A DNA stretch of 64,000 nucleotides from Cornus controversa (Eukaryota; Streptophyta; Magnoliopsida; Cornales; Cornaceae). The notes below the pieces were generated by a model, which did not search any database, was not told the DNA's origin, and saw only the letters and a program-made list of their open reading frames with translations. Shown piece after piece: positions 11,810-24,619 of this stretch (within the stretch, counting starts at the first letter, position 1; each line of letters opens with the position of its first letter). Position numbers and translations under genes: made by a program. The stretch covers positions 14,392,146 through 14,456,145 of the forward strand of contig CM048852.1 in the NCBI GenBank assembly GCA_026545225.1, given 5' to 3'.

Positions 11810-13340
11810 AGATATACTAAAATATATAAAAAATGAAATAGAATAAAAAATATAAAATAATATGTTTTACTAATTCACAAGTCAAGTCGGTATGTTATCT
11901 AAAATTTAGTTTAAAATTTAATTTTCTGAACTCATAAAAAAGTACGAGTCAAAATTTAAGTTGAGTGCACAAACAAATGAATCCAAATCCAAACAATCTT
12001 GAACTTGACTTCCCACGACTCAAGAAAGAAAGACAGAATTATATAGAGAACCATGATAGATTGAATGATTTTTTTTCCCATCTCAATGAAATTACTAACT
12101 TGTAAAGATACAAATTCATAGTGCTTTATATATATTAGAAAATAAGAAAAAGACCCAGAGAATTCTTCATTGTACTCTAAAGAGTAACATTCAATTCAAA
12201 AAGAAAGGAAAGGAAAAGAAAAAAAAAATTCTCACATTAAAATTTTAAACTACGAGTATCATTTTTAGCTGGAATGCACTTTATGCATTATGAAATTTAG
12301 GGATCAAATATTTTTGAAGAGGAAAGTCTAATATGGCTTCTACAACATGCCTCCACAAGGCTAACATGGAAAGTAAAGCTAATACTTTGATTATCACATA
12401 GTCTCCTCTCATTCTTAGATAGTGCAAGTGAGACTCATACTTTTACAATCTAATGGATGAGACCGTGTTTACTACACATATAACTTTTCACTCTATAAAT
12501 CATTATCCTTTTTATTTACTTTTCTTTTTATTCACATCTTTAGTTAAACAGTGAGATTTTGATTGCAAAAGCAAAGAACCCATTTTGTAATGTTAAAGCA
12601 AGATGTCAAGAACAAAATAATCTATCTAATCAAGAAAGTATTGGATACCCCAGGCTACCGTACCCTCTATCACTCTCGATCAAGGGTGAATTGTTATTTT
12701 TTGTTATCAAGAAAAATTGAGAGGTTTTCATTAAATGTTTTTTCCTATTTATTGTTTGAGAGAGGCACACATGTAAATCAGCAGTCTAATATTTCACTTT
12801 GATGTTGGAATAATTTATGGGCTTTTCAAATATTTTTTTTTATCTTATTAGAGAGATAATTTTCACATTGATAAATGCATTTTACTTTTTTGTCTTTTTT
12901 TTAGGCGAAAGACAAAAGTACTCCCAATTCTATTAGTGCTCTTAATTATAAAGTTAGGGACAATAATATCATTTTGTTTCAAAATAAAGTGTATATATAT
13001 CAAATAATAGTGTGTGAATATTTCTTTTCTTTTATTAAAGGCTGGGTTTATAAAAAAAGTTTTTTTGGAGAGGACAAAAACATCAGCTCTATTTACCGAA
13101 AAAATAAAAATAAAAATTTACCCAAAAAAAAAAAAGCATCAGCTCCCAAGCACAAGTAGTTTAAGAGAGACTATCAAAATAAAAAAAGAAAAAGAAAAAA
13201 AGAAAGAAAAATAGTTATATTGTGTTGATTCTACTATAATGATATGAGAAAATAGAAGATTTCCAATCTAATATGGTGTCATTTGTTTTTTTTTTTTTTC
13301 GAGCAGAAGTAAGCTCAACAAATGGCTTTTTATTGTAACT
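11810..13340. repeat. Repeat family copy B (non-coding, longer)
   Basis: Starts with the same words as copy A (11810-12270) and continues past A's break point through ggatcaaatatttttgaaga(g)gaaagtctaatatgg...cctccacaag (about 12300-12360), aaaataatctatctaatc (about 12616) and the tail around 12830-13320. Copy C at 17645-19130 shows the same order. Short open frames inside, such as 12563-12802 and 12974-13214, are not shared as reading frames with copy C, so I treat them as chance. Confidence 0.8.
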
Positions 13341-13657
13341 TTGCCTCTTTTTCTAAGTTAAATTGAATAGATGCATTATACAAATGGTTTTGTAAAGTAA
13401 AATAGCATGGAATGCAACACATTAAAATTGGAATGGGAGGAAAATTAATTCAAACCCAATCTCAAACTCTTATGAAATAAATTCTTTTCTAATTTTAATG
13501 CAACATTTAGAAGGTTAATCACAACTAAGAGAACTCGATTTCAAACCATGGCTATTAGAATCCATCCAACAACTCTTTCAGTCAATAGTAAAATTTTAAT
13601 AGTCCATATTGAGGCTAAGGAAACACGAATAACAACAACAATAACAATAATAATAAG
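13341..13657. other. No recognisable gene
   Basis: AT-rich sequence between copy B and a short minisatellite. Nothing is supported. Confidence 0.5.
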
Positions 13658-13845
13658 AGAGATCGACTATCAGTTTAAGGTCAAATGGTGTCCTCAACTG
13701 CGCGCACACACCCTAGAGAGAGATCAACTTACAGTTTAAGGGTCTTTACACTGCGTTCACACACCCCTAAAGAGAAATAGACTAACAGTTTAAGGTTAAA
13801 TGGTATCCTTCAAACGCTTCCACACACCTCTAGAGAGAAATCTTT
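13658..13845. repeat. Minisatellite, three units of 57-60 bp
   Basis: Units start at about 13658, 13715 and 13772, with a partial fourth at about 13832. Each carries gaga(g/a)at(c/a), then cagtttaagg, and ends in a cacaca-cc(c/t)-(c/t)-ta phrase. Units differ at several positions. Confidence 0.75.
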
Positions 13846-14319
13846 AAGGTTTTTGAGAGTTTAAAGCTATTTTGGGTTCAATACTTTCCCCTTACCAGAA
13901 GCGTCATGCATGAAAAGTAAAGCATAATTTTGGGTTACTTTGCCTCCTAGATAAGAGAATAAGCACCATGATTCATGCATGAAAAGAAATGCCATCATTT
14001 TGGAAGGAAAAAAATGATAAAAGACTCCGAATCGGTATTACTACCGACTGATGTGTCCATTGTTCATTTAAACACTTCGAAAAAAAGAGACACTATTCTT
14101 ATCTCTTACTTATTAAAAGTCCTTGCTGGACAATAGTGATTGGAGTGCGAAAAAATCGATCGACAAGTATATTATTACTCTTTTGAAAGTGAAATGCAAC
14201 ATGGAAAAGAAGTTGGAATAGATATTAATGGATTCCACACATCATTAGTTCAGTCCATGGACCCAACACAACAATTAGACTGTGTTTGGGAGCTTTAATT
14301 CTTGGAAGGAGGACAAAAG
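13846..14319. other. No recognisable gene
   Basis: Non-coding flank of the solo LTR. The last five bases (14315-14319, aaaag) are the left copy of its target duplication. Confidence 0.55.
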
Positions 14320-17300
14320 TGAAATACCCCCCAACAAATTTTGCACATGGGGTGGTTAGTCTCATACACAAAACTGAGAGATATTTACAACTGATAGCAA
14401 CAAGCATAGAGTACAAAAGACAGAAGGAAAATAAATTTTAAAAGCGGAATAGAAAGTCCATCCGAATTAATATAAAATGTTAAATAAGTACATGTCTGGT
14501 AATATAATTTTGAAGTCCCGTAACCCAAGGACCCCTTAACCAGAAAGAATAAGAGTTTTAACTCTAAAGTAAAAAATAAACAACAACCAAAGCCTCAAAA
14601 GGATTCATAGTTTGAACTGGAAGAAGATGTATGCCACAACCAAAACCCAAGACTCTATCTTTGTGGTGAAACCGGCCTAGGACTTGAAATACCAACAAAT
14701 GTGAGTTAAACCCACGATCAAGTCCTATCTATTACATCCCAGTCAAAGAATCAGTATACATACCCTCCGTATGAAGGACATAAGAGAAATTAAAGGTGTA
14801 AACATATAAGTCGCTCCTTATCCAGTTCATGTTTTCAAAATACATATCATCTTTTTCAATCACCCAACAAACCCTTAGCATACAACAATGAACACATTTT
14901 TTAAGTTCAAAACAAAGAAACAGAAACATATATTTTATTAAATTTAAGCAATCCTGACATGCCACCATTTTTATCCTTGGATACCTTAATAGGTATTGTC
15001 AATCCTGACATGCCACCATTTTTATCCTTGGATACCTTACTAGGTATAGAAAATCTTGACATGCCCATGGCAATCCTTACATGCCTCCTTTAAATTTAGA
15101 TACCTTAATAGGTATTGGCAATCCTAACATGCCCCTGGCAGTCCTTACATACCTCATTTAAATTTAGATACCTTAATAGGTGTTGGCAATTCTAACATGC
15201 CCCTGAAATCCTTACATGCCTCCTTTAAATTTAGATACTTAATAGGTATTGGCAATCCTAACATGCCTCACAAACCTACTTACCACATGAAATAAAAATA
15301 AGATGCATAACGATTTAATTTGCAATAAAATAAAAACGTAAACATTTACATTATCGGATATTCAATCATCATAATAAAATAACTCATTCACAAATAAATT
15401 AAAACCAAGTATATCATGGACGTTTATAATTTCAAAGAGAAAATAGCTAAGGAGAAAAAAATAATGCAACCACCACTTATATGAGCAAGCACACAACCAA
15501 ACCTTCAATATACTTAAATCTTTGAGGGAGTCTAAACCTAGCTATAATCTGGGTTTCTGGGCCTTTTCTGCTTCTAAGAACCCTATTTAATTATTTTGAA
15601 ATTTTTGGAAATTATAAAAATAATTTTCTAGTAAAAGAAAATAAAACACAGTTTTGAGGCATACTTTTAAAACTGATAAAACCCCAAGGGAAGCTCATTT
15701 CCCCCTAAAATTTAAAACCCAAGTGTATTCTATCCCCATAAGGTTACCTAAATTTTCTTATAATTTTTTGAAAATTTTAAAATCTTTTCTAAATAAAAGA
15801 AGGTGAAAAACTCAATTTTGAGGCACTTTAAAAATCAATTTACCTCAAGGGGAACTCATTCCACATGAAATTTAAAACCGAATTTTATTTAACCCCCAAG
15901 ACACTAAATTAAAAATTTGGGAATTTTCTGAAAATTTTAAAATATTTTCCAAATAAAAGAAGATGAAAACCCAATTTTGAGACATACTTTAAAAATAAAT
16001 TTAACCACAAGGGAAGCTCATTTTGACATAAAATTTAAAACCCAACCTTATTTTACCCCAGGAATCTAAAATAAAAATTTAGAAATTTTATGAAATTTTT
16101 TAAATTATTTTCCAAATAAAAGAAACTGAAAACCCAATTTTGAGACATACTTTAAAATTCAATTTAACTACAAGGTAATATTATTTTGAATTGAAATTTA
16201 AAACCCAACCTTATTTAACCCCCAGGAATCTAAAATAAAATTTTGGGAATTTTATAAAATTTTAAAAATATTTTTCAAATAAAAGAAGATGACCCAAATT
16301 TGAGACATACTTTAAAAATCAATTTAACTACAAGGGAAGCTCATTTCGACTTAAAATTTAAAACCCAACCTTATTTGACCCCCAGGAATCTAAAATAAAA
16401 ATTTGGTAATTTTCTAAAATATTTAACTATTTTTAGAAAAAGATTTTTCAAAATTTCAAGATTTTCCAAAAATTTCAAAAATATAAAAAAAGGTAAACTA
16501 ATTCGGAATGGGCCCCGACAAGTGGGGTCCAAAAGTGCCTTCCCTGGCGCCGACGCCGGTGAAGCGCGTGGGGGAAGGCTGTCCCAGCCTTCTTCAACCC
16601 CCCGCCTGCGCGCACTGTTCATGTTTGCAAGCAGCCTCTTTTCGGCTAGTTCCCAGCCTCCGTTCGATACAAATTTTATACCGATCTTCTCCCCTCGTCA
16701 TAAGCTATCTATTAGTACCAAAAGCCCCATAAAAAACACCCTGAAACAAAAACCCCCAAATCACAATTTCTAGGGTTCTTGAACAAATTTTGAAAATCAA
16801 ATTTAAATCCCTCCATGATCCATTCCTGAATGTTCAAGGGTAAATTAATCCAGAACAACTACACGAACCACAAATTGCTACATTAAATAGCCACGGATTT
16901 AAACTTAACATATCAACATATTGAACATATGCATGTATGCATGTATCTATATGTGTGTAAATAAATATTCCAACACCAATCCTCAATTACAAATTTATTT
17001 GGACATAAATCATAATCCATAAAAAAAACAGATTTATAACATCAATTTCATACCAAAATGAAAGATAAAAAATAAACATTGCTACCAACAATTTACACAT
17101 TACAGGATTTAGTCTATGTACACAGATTCAAAGGGGAAGAGACGAGTCGAACTTGCCTCTTCGATGATTCAAAACCCGTTCACACGATCGGTCCTTCTCT
17201 CCATCCTCTCTTTCGTCTACACTCTGGGTTTCTGTGCATAAACTAACGGGAGAAACCCTAATCTCCTATTTTTTTTTCTTTTTTTTTTCTTCTGGAAAAC

Positions 17301-17633
17301 TAAATAAAATCCAAAAATAATAAAATATAAAAATATTATAAACATAAACCCTAGCCCATAAAAATAAGTATACCCCTAGCCCAGCCATTCCACCCTAACT
17401 CAACCCAAATTCACCCTAGCCCAGTCCAAAAATTAAAATAAAAGAAAATCCAAATACCCAACCCAACTAGAATTAAATAAAAATAAATAAAATAAACTCC
17501 CTAACATTTAAAGCACTCAAGGAAATTTGAATCAACCAATACACAGTCAGCAAAGCAATTCAAATAAAATAAAAACAAATATATAAAGCATTTAAATTAA
17601 AATAAATGGCGTCAAAAATTATGGGGTATTACA
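14320..17633 (-). mobile_element. Solo LTR of a Ty3/gypsy family (same family as the element at 39.3-48.3 kb)
   Basis: Reads as the reverse complement of the LTRs at 39273-42329 and 45369-48296: it starts tgaaatacccc and ends ggggtattaca. The flanking pentanucleotide aaaag is found at 14315-14319 and 17634-17638, a perfect 5-bp target site duplication. No internal domain is present, so this is a solo LTR left by recombination between two LTRs. Length is 3314 bp, the longest of the four family members here. It includes five tandem units (14948-15275) and a GC-rich patch at 16505-16640. Open frames in the GC patch are not supported as genes. Confidence 0.93.
14945..15275. repeat. LTR-internal tandem array, about 5 units of 52-68 bp
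   Basis: Each unit has the core gatacctta(a)taggtat followed by (g)caatcctgacatgcc or a variant. The same array occurs, in either orientation, in the other three LTRs of this family with 2 to 5 units. Confidence 0.9.
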
Positions 17634-17638
17634 AAAAG

Positions 17639-19130
17639 CTTATGCAAAAAAGTTTATATTGAGAACCATGATAGATTATAATGGTTGATATACCATCCAA
17701 TAAAATTACTAACTTGTAAAGATACAAATTCATAATGCTTTATATATATTAGAAAATAAGAAAAAGATCAAGAGAATACTTCAATCTAAAACTCGAAAAA
17801 GTAATTAATATTCCATCTAGAAAGAGAAGAAAAAAAAATTGAATTTCTCACATTAAAATTCCCAACTCTTATTTTTAGCTAGAATCCCCTTTATCCATTT
17901 GTTCACATGACCAAAAGATATTTTTTTCTTCTCAAAGTGATGAAATTTAGAAATCAAATATTTTTGAAGAGAAAAGTCTAATATGACTTTTTCAACAGGC
18001 CTCCACAAGACTAATATGGACCAAGTAAAGCTAGTACTTTGAATTACCACAAAGCGTCTTCCTAGAAGCACCTCAGGAAATACTCCTATCATTTTGAAGA
18101 GTGAAGCTTTTTTATTGGACCTTGGTGCAGGGACCAAGATGAAGAAAGAAGTTGGAATAACTTTTTTTTATTACTTTTATTTGTATTCACATCTTTAATC
18201 TTGATTGCAAAAAGCAAAGGGCTATATTGTCTCACTAAAGTAGATGCCAAGAATAGAATAATCTATCTATTGGAAGAACTTGGAACCTCTTTTCTGCACT
18301 AGACGGTAGTGCACTAGAGAAATTGGAGATCACTTAACGTAGAGTGAGGTCCAATTTGTCTGTGGATACCACATCCCATGTGAGATGATTTCTACCCTTC
18401 CCAGCACACAACTGTAGAAAAGAAACACACATTAAGAGAAATTTGTTTATGCATTAACATTCACATGGGCTTTTGTCGCCTCCTCTTTCCCATCAAAATT
18501 GACGGTCGAGCTACTAAGACACATTTCACCTTGATGTTGGAATAATTTATGGAACCACACAAGTCAATAACGGATTAAAGGGTATGATCCTATGAAATTT
18601 TCATATAATTTATTTTATTTTTATTAGAGAGAATTTTTACACACTTCACTTTTTTGTCCTTTATTTAAGCAAATGAGAAAAATGTTCCTAATTCTTGCGC
18701 TCTTAATTAATTCGTAAAGTTAGCGACAATAATATCATTTCATTTAAAAATAAAGTGAATTTGTCAAATAATAGAGTGTGGATATTGTTTTCCTTTTTTT
18801 TTTTTTTATTAAAGGCAACGTTTACAACAAAAGTTTTTTCAAGGAAGAGGACAAAAGCATCAAGTGCCAATGGCCTATTACTTTTTCAAAAGTAGTTTAT
18901 GCATCAAGTAGTTGATATATCACCTTTTACCAAACTATTTTAAGGTTGAAAGTTTTAGGAATTCTATCTCACCCCCCCCCCCCCCCCAAAAAAAAAAAAA
19001 ATAGTACATTGTGTTAATTCTACTATTATGATAGAAGATTTTCAATCAAATATAGTGTTTGTTTTTGTGAATAGAAGTGATATCAACAATTAAGTTAAGC
19101 TTCATGCTTTTTATTGTAACCTTGTCTCTT
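17639..19130. repeat. Repeat family copy C (non-coding)
   Basis: From about 17655 (gagaaccatgatagatt) to about 19100 the order of words follows copy B: gatacaaattcataatgctttatatatatt, gaaatttagaaatcaaatatttttgaaga, cctccacaagactaatatgg, aataatctatctat, and aaaataaagtgaatttgtcaaataatagagtgtg. It begins directly after the right target duplication of the solo LTR. The left part seen in copies A and B is missing or very diverged. Confidence 0.8.
18972..19001. repeat. Poly(C) run followed directly by poly(A)
   Basis: About 16 C residues (18972-18987) followed by about 14 A residues. Copy B has no C run at the matching place, so the C run arose after the copies split. Run length may be affected by sequencing error. 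Confidence 0.85.
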
Positions 19131-20061
19131 CTTTAAAGTTATCTGTGTAGTTGCATTTGAGAAATGACATCCGCCAAACACTTCTTTGTCAAAAAAATGA
19201 TGATGCATCTTCGTTGAGTTCAAAAAGATTATGCATAGACATGCTCATTGGATCTTTGTTAAGACTTGAATTTTGAACCATGGTTGATATGTGTATTTCA
19301 AATGGGCGTAACAAACCATTTGTAATATAATATTTTATACCCGTGGTCCATCGACAATAGTTTATTCAAAATACGATGACCATTCTGGGAATCGTTAATT
19401 GGTTTATACTGACTATTTAAGGGCATCGTAAATATTAATCTTTGTAATTTGCAGAAAATATAACTTGTATTTATAAATTATTACTTTAATTTTATATTGA
19501 CATTATTATAAATTTATTCATAAAATTGTTTAACGGTTCTAGAAATAAAATGTGAAATATTATGCCATAATATTAATAGATTACTGAATATAATAAAATA
19601 ATATCAAAAATTACTATTATTAAATACAAGTTATATTAGATAACGATTAAATGAATATCATATATTAACTCTGCATATATTATAATAACATGGCTTATTA
19701 ACATAATAGGACTATGATATTCTAGTATAACCTAGTGTTGTAATTAAGCTTGTATTTCCGATCATAATTAAACATCTAATAAAATGGCATTGCATTAATA
19801 TATGCATGAGAGAACATGTTTTAGCATTAAATTAAGTGGCTTATGATGCACTTGAATAGAACTTGATATGTTCTTGAGATTGTATGTGTCGTCATACTCA
19901 AAACCTGTGTTTGATTGATGATTTTGGGAGGAGATCGGAAATAACAAGAAGGGCTTGATGCCCTTGTGTGCAAGGCCCTAAAATTGCCCAACGTGGTTGC
20001 GTCTAGATCCTCGGGTTAGTAATTGGTAAAAATAGAATTTGGATACTTGACCTAAGGATAT
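19131..20061. other. No gene; possible left part of an older plus-strand LTR
   Basis: AT-rich DNA without coding potential. The part from about 19920 (gaggagatcgg...ctagatcctcggg) together with 22573-22900 (gcatgttgtcgctcacccc) has the wording of a Ty3-type LTR in plus orientation. This would mean that the solo LTR at 20062 landed inside an older LTR. Weak support. Confidence 0.3.
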
Positions 20062-22572
20062 TGTCACGCCCCGATTTTCGTTCTCTGGAAACCAAGGGTG
20101 GCTAGATTATCACTCATTGACTCACCTCATCAATCACTAATGAAATCTCATTACTCTTAAACACTATAGAAGATTAACTCTTTTCTTGCACATAGATGTG
20201 CTAACTCAATTTCAACCACAACTAACCTCAAAGAGTCCCACATCAAGCCACAATTACATAACTCCTAAATTTTCAGAAATCAACTTCCTGTGTGAATGTA
20301 ACCTGGTTTTTAAACCATCACCATTGGATAGAGGATTCAAAAATACTCAATTTAAAAAAAAACCACACTCAATTTCGATTTAAAACAAAAAAGTTATGCC
20401 CGATTGAAATTTGAGCAGATTTTGGAGAATGCTGTGAATAGTAACTTCGATGCTTCGAACTGGGGGAGTTAGATGCATCGAAGCTGCGATGCAGCGAACA
20501 TGTATCATTGCAAGTATTGAAACCTACTGTCCCAGACTTGAAAATCTCAACTATTAGGCTCCAAAACTCATCTAAAAGCCTAAAAATCATCAAAATATCA
20601 CCCACAACATGTACAAATGATAAAAACAATTTTAAGCATGAATCCACATCTCCAAGAATTTATACATAATGGAATTAAAACCAACTTCTTCCATTCAAGA
20701 CCCACAAATCACATATGATCCATATATGGTTATTAAACTTGAAACTAGAATGTACCAACATAAATCAAATGTAAATATAACATCATTAACATAGTCCATA
20801 AGCCACAAACCGGCATGGACATCTATTTACATCTCATAAGTTCAAAAGTCCAAAAAGGAACTCAACAAGGTCCATTGAGCTAATCCTGCTTTGTCTCCCA
20901 TTAGTACCTAACCTGTAAAAATATTTGGGGAGAAAGGGGTGAGCACCACTGCGGCTCAGTAGAGATGACCAAACCCACCTAAGTATCGACTCGACGCCGA
21001 TGTACATGATATGCATTATGTTATCCTTACACTAAATGGCATGCTCGGACACTCATGTCATCAACAAGGTAACAACATAATAAATAGCAAGTATACATGT
21101 AACCATGCACAACCACAAACCACACAACATACGTCTCAAATTTTGCAACCAAATCCTCTACATGAATCCACTAACTCAATTACTTAACCTTACAATTTCT
21201 GAAGTATCATGACAGAACCTTTCGACCTCATAATTTCAGATTTTCACTACCACCAAGATTATCACATGTTGACACTTGTCAACCTCAAGATTTTCACTAC
21301 GGTTCCTCATCAATTGAAGGCTGCCAGTTGAAGGAGAGGAGTCTATTTTTCACCAATTGGAAATATTAACTCATCACACATTCCATGTGCATCATTTCTC
21401 ATAGTCCAACTTCCTTAATACTCATTTTATTTCCAAAAACCATTCCATTTTCCACCAAGAGCAACTTATGCTAAGCAATTACAACATACGCATAATATTG
21501 CATACATTTTCACAAATATTAATCACCAAATGCTATGAAAAATCACTCTTTTGATGCATTTTTTCACATATGGCATTTGAGCTCACATAATTCAAGTCAT
21601 GGTTCAAGGTATGCCTAATGAATCTCATGTTTCTTAACCAATAGTTATAACATGTGAAAGACATCATCAAGCCATAAATAGCATGTCAAGCACATAATCA
21701 TTCATGTATAACATTCATACAAGTCACATACCTCATACATCTCACATATAACCACAAAAACCAAGTTTTTAACATGGATAGGATTAGCATGCTTCACATA
21801 CATCACATAAATCATATAAGGAACATTCTTAGCATGTTTAAACATGAAGGGAAATCAAGACAATACCTTCTACCTTCCTAAACCATGCTAACACTACCAT
21901 AAATCACAAAAGATCCTAGATAATCGATGAAAAGGGAGGAGAAGACACCCCTACCTCAAATCTTAAGCTTGGAAATCAAACTTTGAAAATTTTAGCTTTT
22001 TTAAGTTCACAAAACACGAACTTTGTTTGGTTCAAACCAAAGCCCTTAACGCCCTCTACACACTTTTCTTCTTCGGCAACCTTCAAATCACACTTCAACT
22101 TGTCCAAAATCTAGAGAGAATGGAGAGAGATGAAGTGGATGAGTTTAAAGAGAGAGAGAGATCTATAGAAATGAATATCTCAGATCTGTGAGATATTTAT
22201 TCCACTCCTAGGGGCGCGAAATGACCGTTTTACCCCCGGATTACTTAATATACCTTCCCAACCTCCGAATTAATTCTTGAAAACTCCGTTGGACTTGAAA
22301 TCACTTACATGACATTCTAAACATTTATTTTTAGTTCATTGCCAAAAATCAAATTTCTCGAATTTTTCGGACTCACTTAACCTCATCCCAGGGCTCCAGT
22401 TGACCAAAAAGTCAAACTTTTCTAAAAGTTCTGAAATTTTTTAAAAACCTTATAACATATTTCAGAACATGTTTCCCACACTCGAAACACTCAAAACATT
22501 ATTCAAAACGCATTCATAGTGAAAATGATAAAATTTTTTGAAAATCGGTCAAATTTGGTTCCGGTCTCTACA
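20062..22572 (-). mobile_element. Solo LTR of a second Ty3/gypsy family
   Basis: Starts tgtcacgccccga and ends cggtctctaca, so in minus orientation it runs TGTAGAGACC...GGGCGTGACA. The minus orientation is preferred because a purine-poor leader-like region with CT repeats follows an AT-rich block when read that way (near 22200-22100). Flanks gatat (20057-20061) and ggtac (22573-22577) agree at only 3 of 5 positions, so the target duplication is doubtful. Shared with the LTR at 61786 are the phrases ctgtgaatagtaa, ggggtgagcaccactgcggc and the catacatc-rich arm. No internal domain is present. The open frames inside are not genes. Confidence 0.75.
20440..20510. repeat. Cluster of short self-complementary words in the LTR
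   Basis: After gctgtgaatagtaa come ttcgatgcttcgaa (5-bp arms around tgct), then gatgcatcgaagc and gcgatgcagcgaa. The LTR at 61786 has a different set of palindromic words at the matching position. Confidence 0.7.
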
Positions 22573-23090
22573 GGTACTTATTTGGTGGATCTATGAATAC
22601 TCCCATATTTTCTTGATTTTTAACTTACTTGGCTTTGTGCTTAATTCTTGGTTAAACTATGACATTCATTGTTACTGCTTTAATGTGAGTTATCCATTGA
22701 TTAAGCATTATTGAACTTGTGATTATGTACGTTTTGCATTATAGTTCATTGAAGTATGAGCATTGATATTATGCCTTGTAGTTGATAAGAATGCCGTGAT
22801 TGCATTTCATGTATGCTGTATCGATTCGATGCGTTGGTTGCTTTGAGTGTCTCTATTGGGCATGTTGTCGCTCACCCCCTCCGCACAAACATTTTATAAA
22901 TAAAGCACCTGCCTTGGAGGACATATAGGTGTGCCAAGGTGAAGCACTTGGAAGCTTTAGGAAATTAATTGTCCAAAGTATTACCAAACAATAAATTAAG
23001 ATTTAAATAAAGAAACTTGAAAACAAAAAATTTATCATAATTTGAATATTAGATATAATATATTTAAAATAAAAAATATGTATAAAAATA
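22573..23090. other. No gene; possible right part of an older LTR
   Basis: The segment contains gcatgttgtcgctcaccccct (22858-22878), a phrase close to the complement of the conserved block in the second-family LTRs. Otherwise it is non-coding. Confidence 0.3.
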
Positions 23091-23094
23091 ATAT

Positions 23095-23275
23095 TACAAT
23101 TCGGGTTGGGCTTGGGTTGTTGGCACCTCAACCCAAGCCCAACTCTAATTAAGTTTGAGATTTTCAATCCAAGTTCAACCCTAATTGTAAAAATAGTTGC
23201 ACAAGCCCGTAAAAAATTGGGCTGGGCTCGAATTGAGTTTGGGTTACCCAACCCAAGTTACACCCCTAGCATGTT
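23095..23275. mobile_element. Possible hAT-type MITE end
   Basis: The segment is rich in repeats of ggttgggcttggg and its complement, and ends gttacacccctag, which is the complement of a tagggg(t)gtaac terminus seen on many plant hAT elements. A convincing left end and 8-bp target duplication were not found, so only one end is proposed. Confidence 0.35.
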
Positions 23276-24619
23276 GCAACAACTCAATAGTTGAAGGGTA
23301 TTTTAGGTTGTTATAACAACAGTTGAATTGTAATCACAAATTGGACTAAAATAATTAAAAATTATTGGACTGAATTGTAATTACAAATTGGCTAAATAAA
23401 AAATAAAAAACTATTTGAGTGAATTATAATTACAAATTAGGTTTAAAAAATCAAAAATTTATTGTGTTGTTTATAAAAGTCCCAAAAGACTAAACTTATG
23501 TTTACCCCCAACCAATCTTATACGTTATCCCAAAAGACTAAGCTTCCTTCCTTTCTTTTAAGTTAGGGAAAGTTATTAGGTGATTTACCAACTATTATTA
23601 ATAAACCTAAAATTCTTCTTGTACTTGACCAATGTGGGACGAATTAAGTAAGACTATCATTAAGCTACATTTTTGTATAAGGCATATAAATTTCAATCTA
23701 TTTTTCAATTAGAGTAGTTAACACACATGTAGGTATAGAAAATTGTTCAATTGATAATTGCCAAACAACTCAATGCACACACCCAAAAATAATGAACAGG
23801 ACACTTTTAGAAAGACAGAAAAGATATTGCTAAAGGTGGATTCGAGAATCCTTTTCATTGATAATTTCATGGATATTTATACAAGTGGAAATTCAAATCC
23901 TTTTAGGATTTGAATTTTCATGTTGACAGCTAACTTTTCTCTTAAAGAATTTGGATTCCTTTTTAAGTTATAATTCTGCTTTTGATTTGGGCTTTTTAGC
24001 CTTGGGGAGGGGCAACTAGGCCCTTGACAATTAACGACCCAACCCGTTTGGGCTTTCTGCTGATACATGGGCTCAAGCCGACATGGGCCTAGTCCATTTT
24101 CTGTACTAGTTCAGCCCATTAGACCATGTGATAATTTAGACCCTACACATTGCCCCCAATTCCCTTCAGTTATGAAGATCATCATAATGGAGGGAATTCG
24201 ATTGGGTTTTATCATGATTTCTTTATTTGCATTGAGGCTCATCATTTAATGCTGGCTGCTGGCGACGGCGTAGAGCACATGAGTTTCTTTCTTTTGCATT
24301 TTACTGATCATACTTGTTACTTTTCAGCCACAAATTTTTTGCGACTGCTTGACTTGCTTTTTAGATTCATCTTCCTTGACTTTCTTGGTGTTGATTTGCC
24401 TCTTCAGGTTAGCTTCTGTCTGTTTGCTTTCATCTCTTTTTTCTTCTAAAAATGTCTTCTAGTGATAGCGACCGTACCTTTTCTAACAACCAAGAAATTG
24501 CTATGTCTAGTTCCTCTCAACTTGTTACGGAGACTGTCCACCTGCCAAAGTGGCAGGAGATGTGGTCATATCTAATCAGGGTGTGTCTGCCGCTCTGGTG
24601 ACAAGGCTGTTAGTTTATG
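23276..24619. other. No recognisable gene
   Basis: Non-coding DNA. 23290-23460 repeats the phrase ttgtaattacaaattgg several times with changes. Open frames near 24067-24449 have no family features that I recognise and are probably part of the LINE-related sequence that follows. Confidence 0.4.

Noticed and set aside
9392-12270. Repeat copies A and B as the two LTRs of a retrotransposon
   Set aside because: No TG...CA ends, no primer site or polypurine tract next to them, and copy B continues into sequence shared with copy C. Left as a finding, not a call.
12563-13214. Several small open frames in repeat copy B
   Set aside because: Copy C, otherwise parallel, does not keep these frames.
16508-16773. 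Overlapping plus-strand open frames with higher GC
   Set aside because: They lie in the GC-rich patch of a solo LTR, differ between LTR copies and have no homologous reading frame in the other three LTRs.
23003-23294. Opposed open frames over the ggttgggcttggg repeats
   Set aside because: Translation of repetitive MITE-like DNA.
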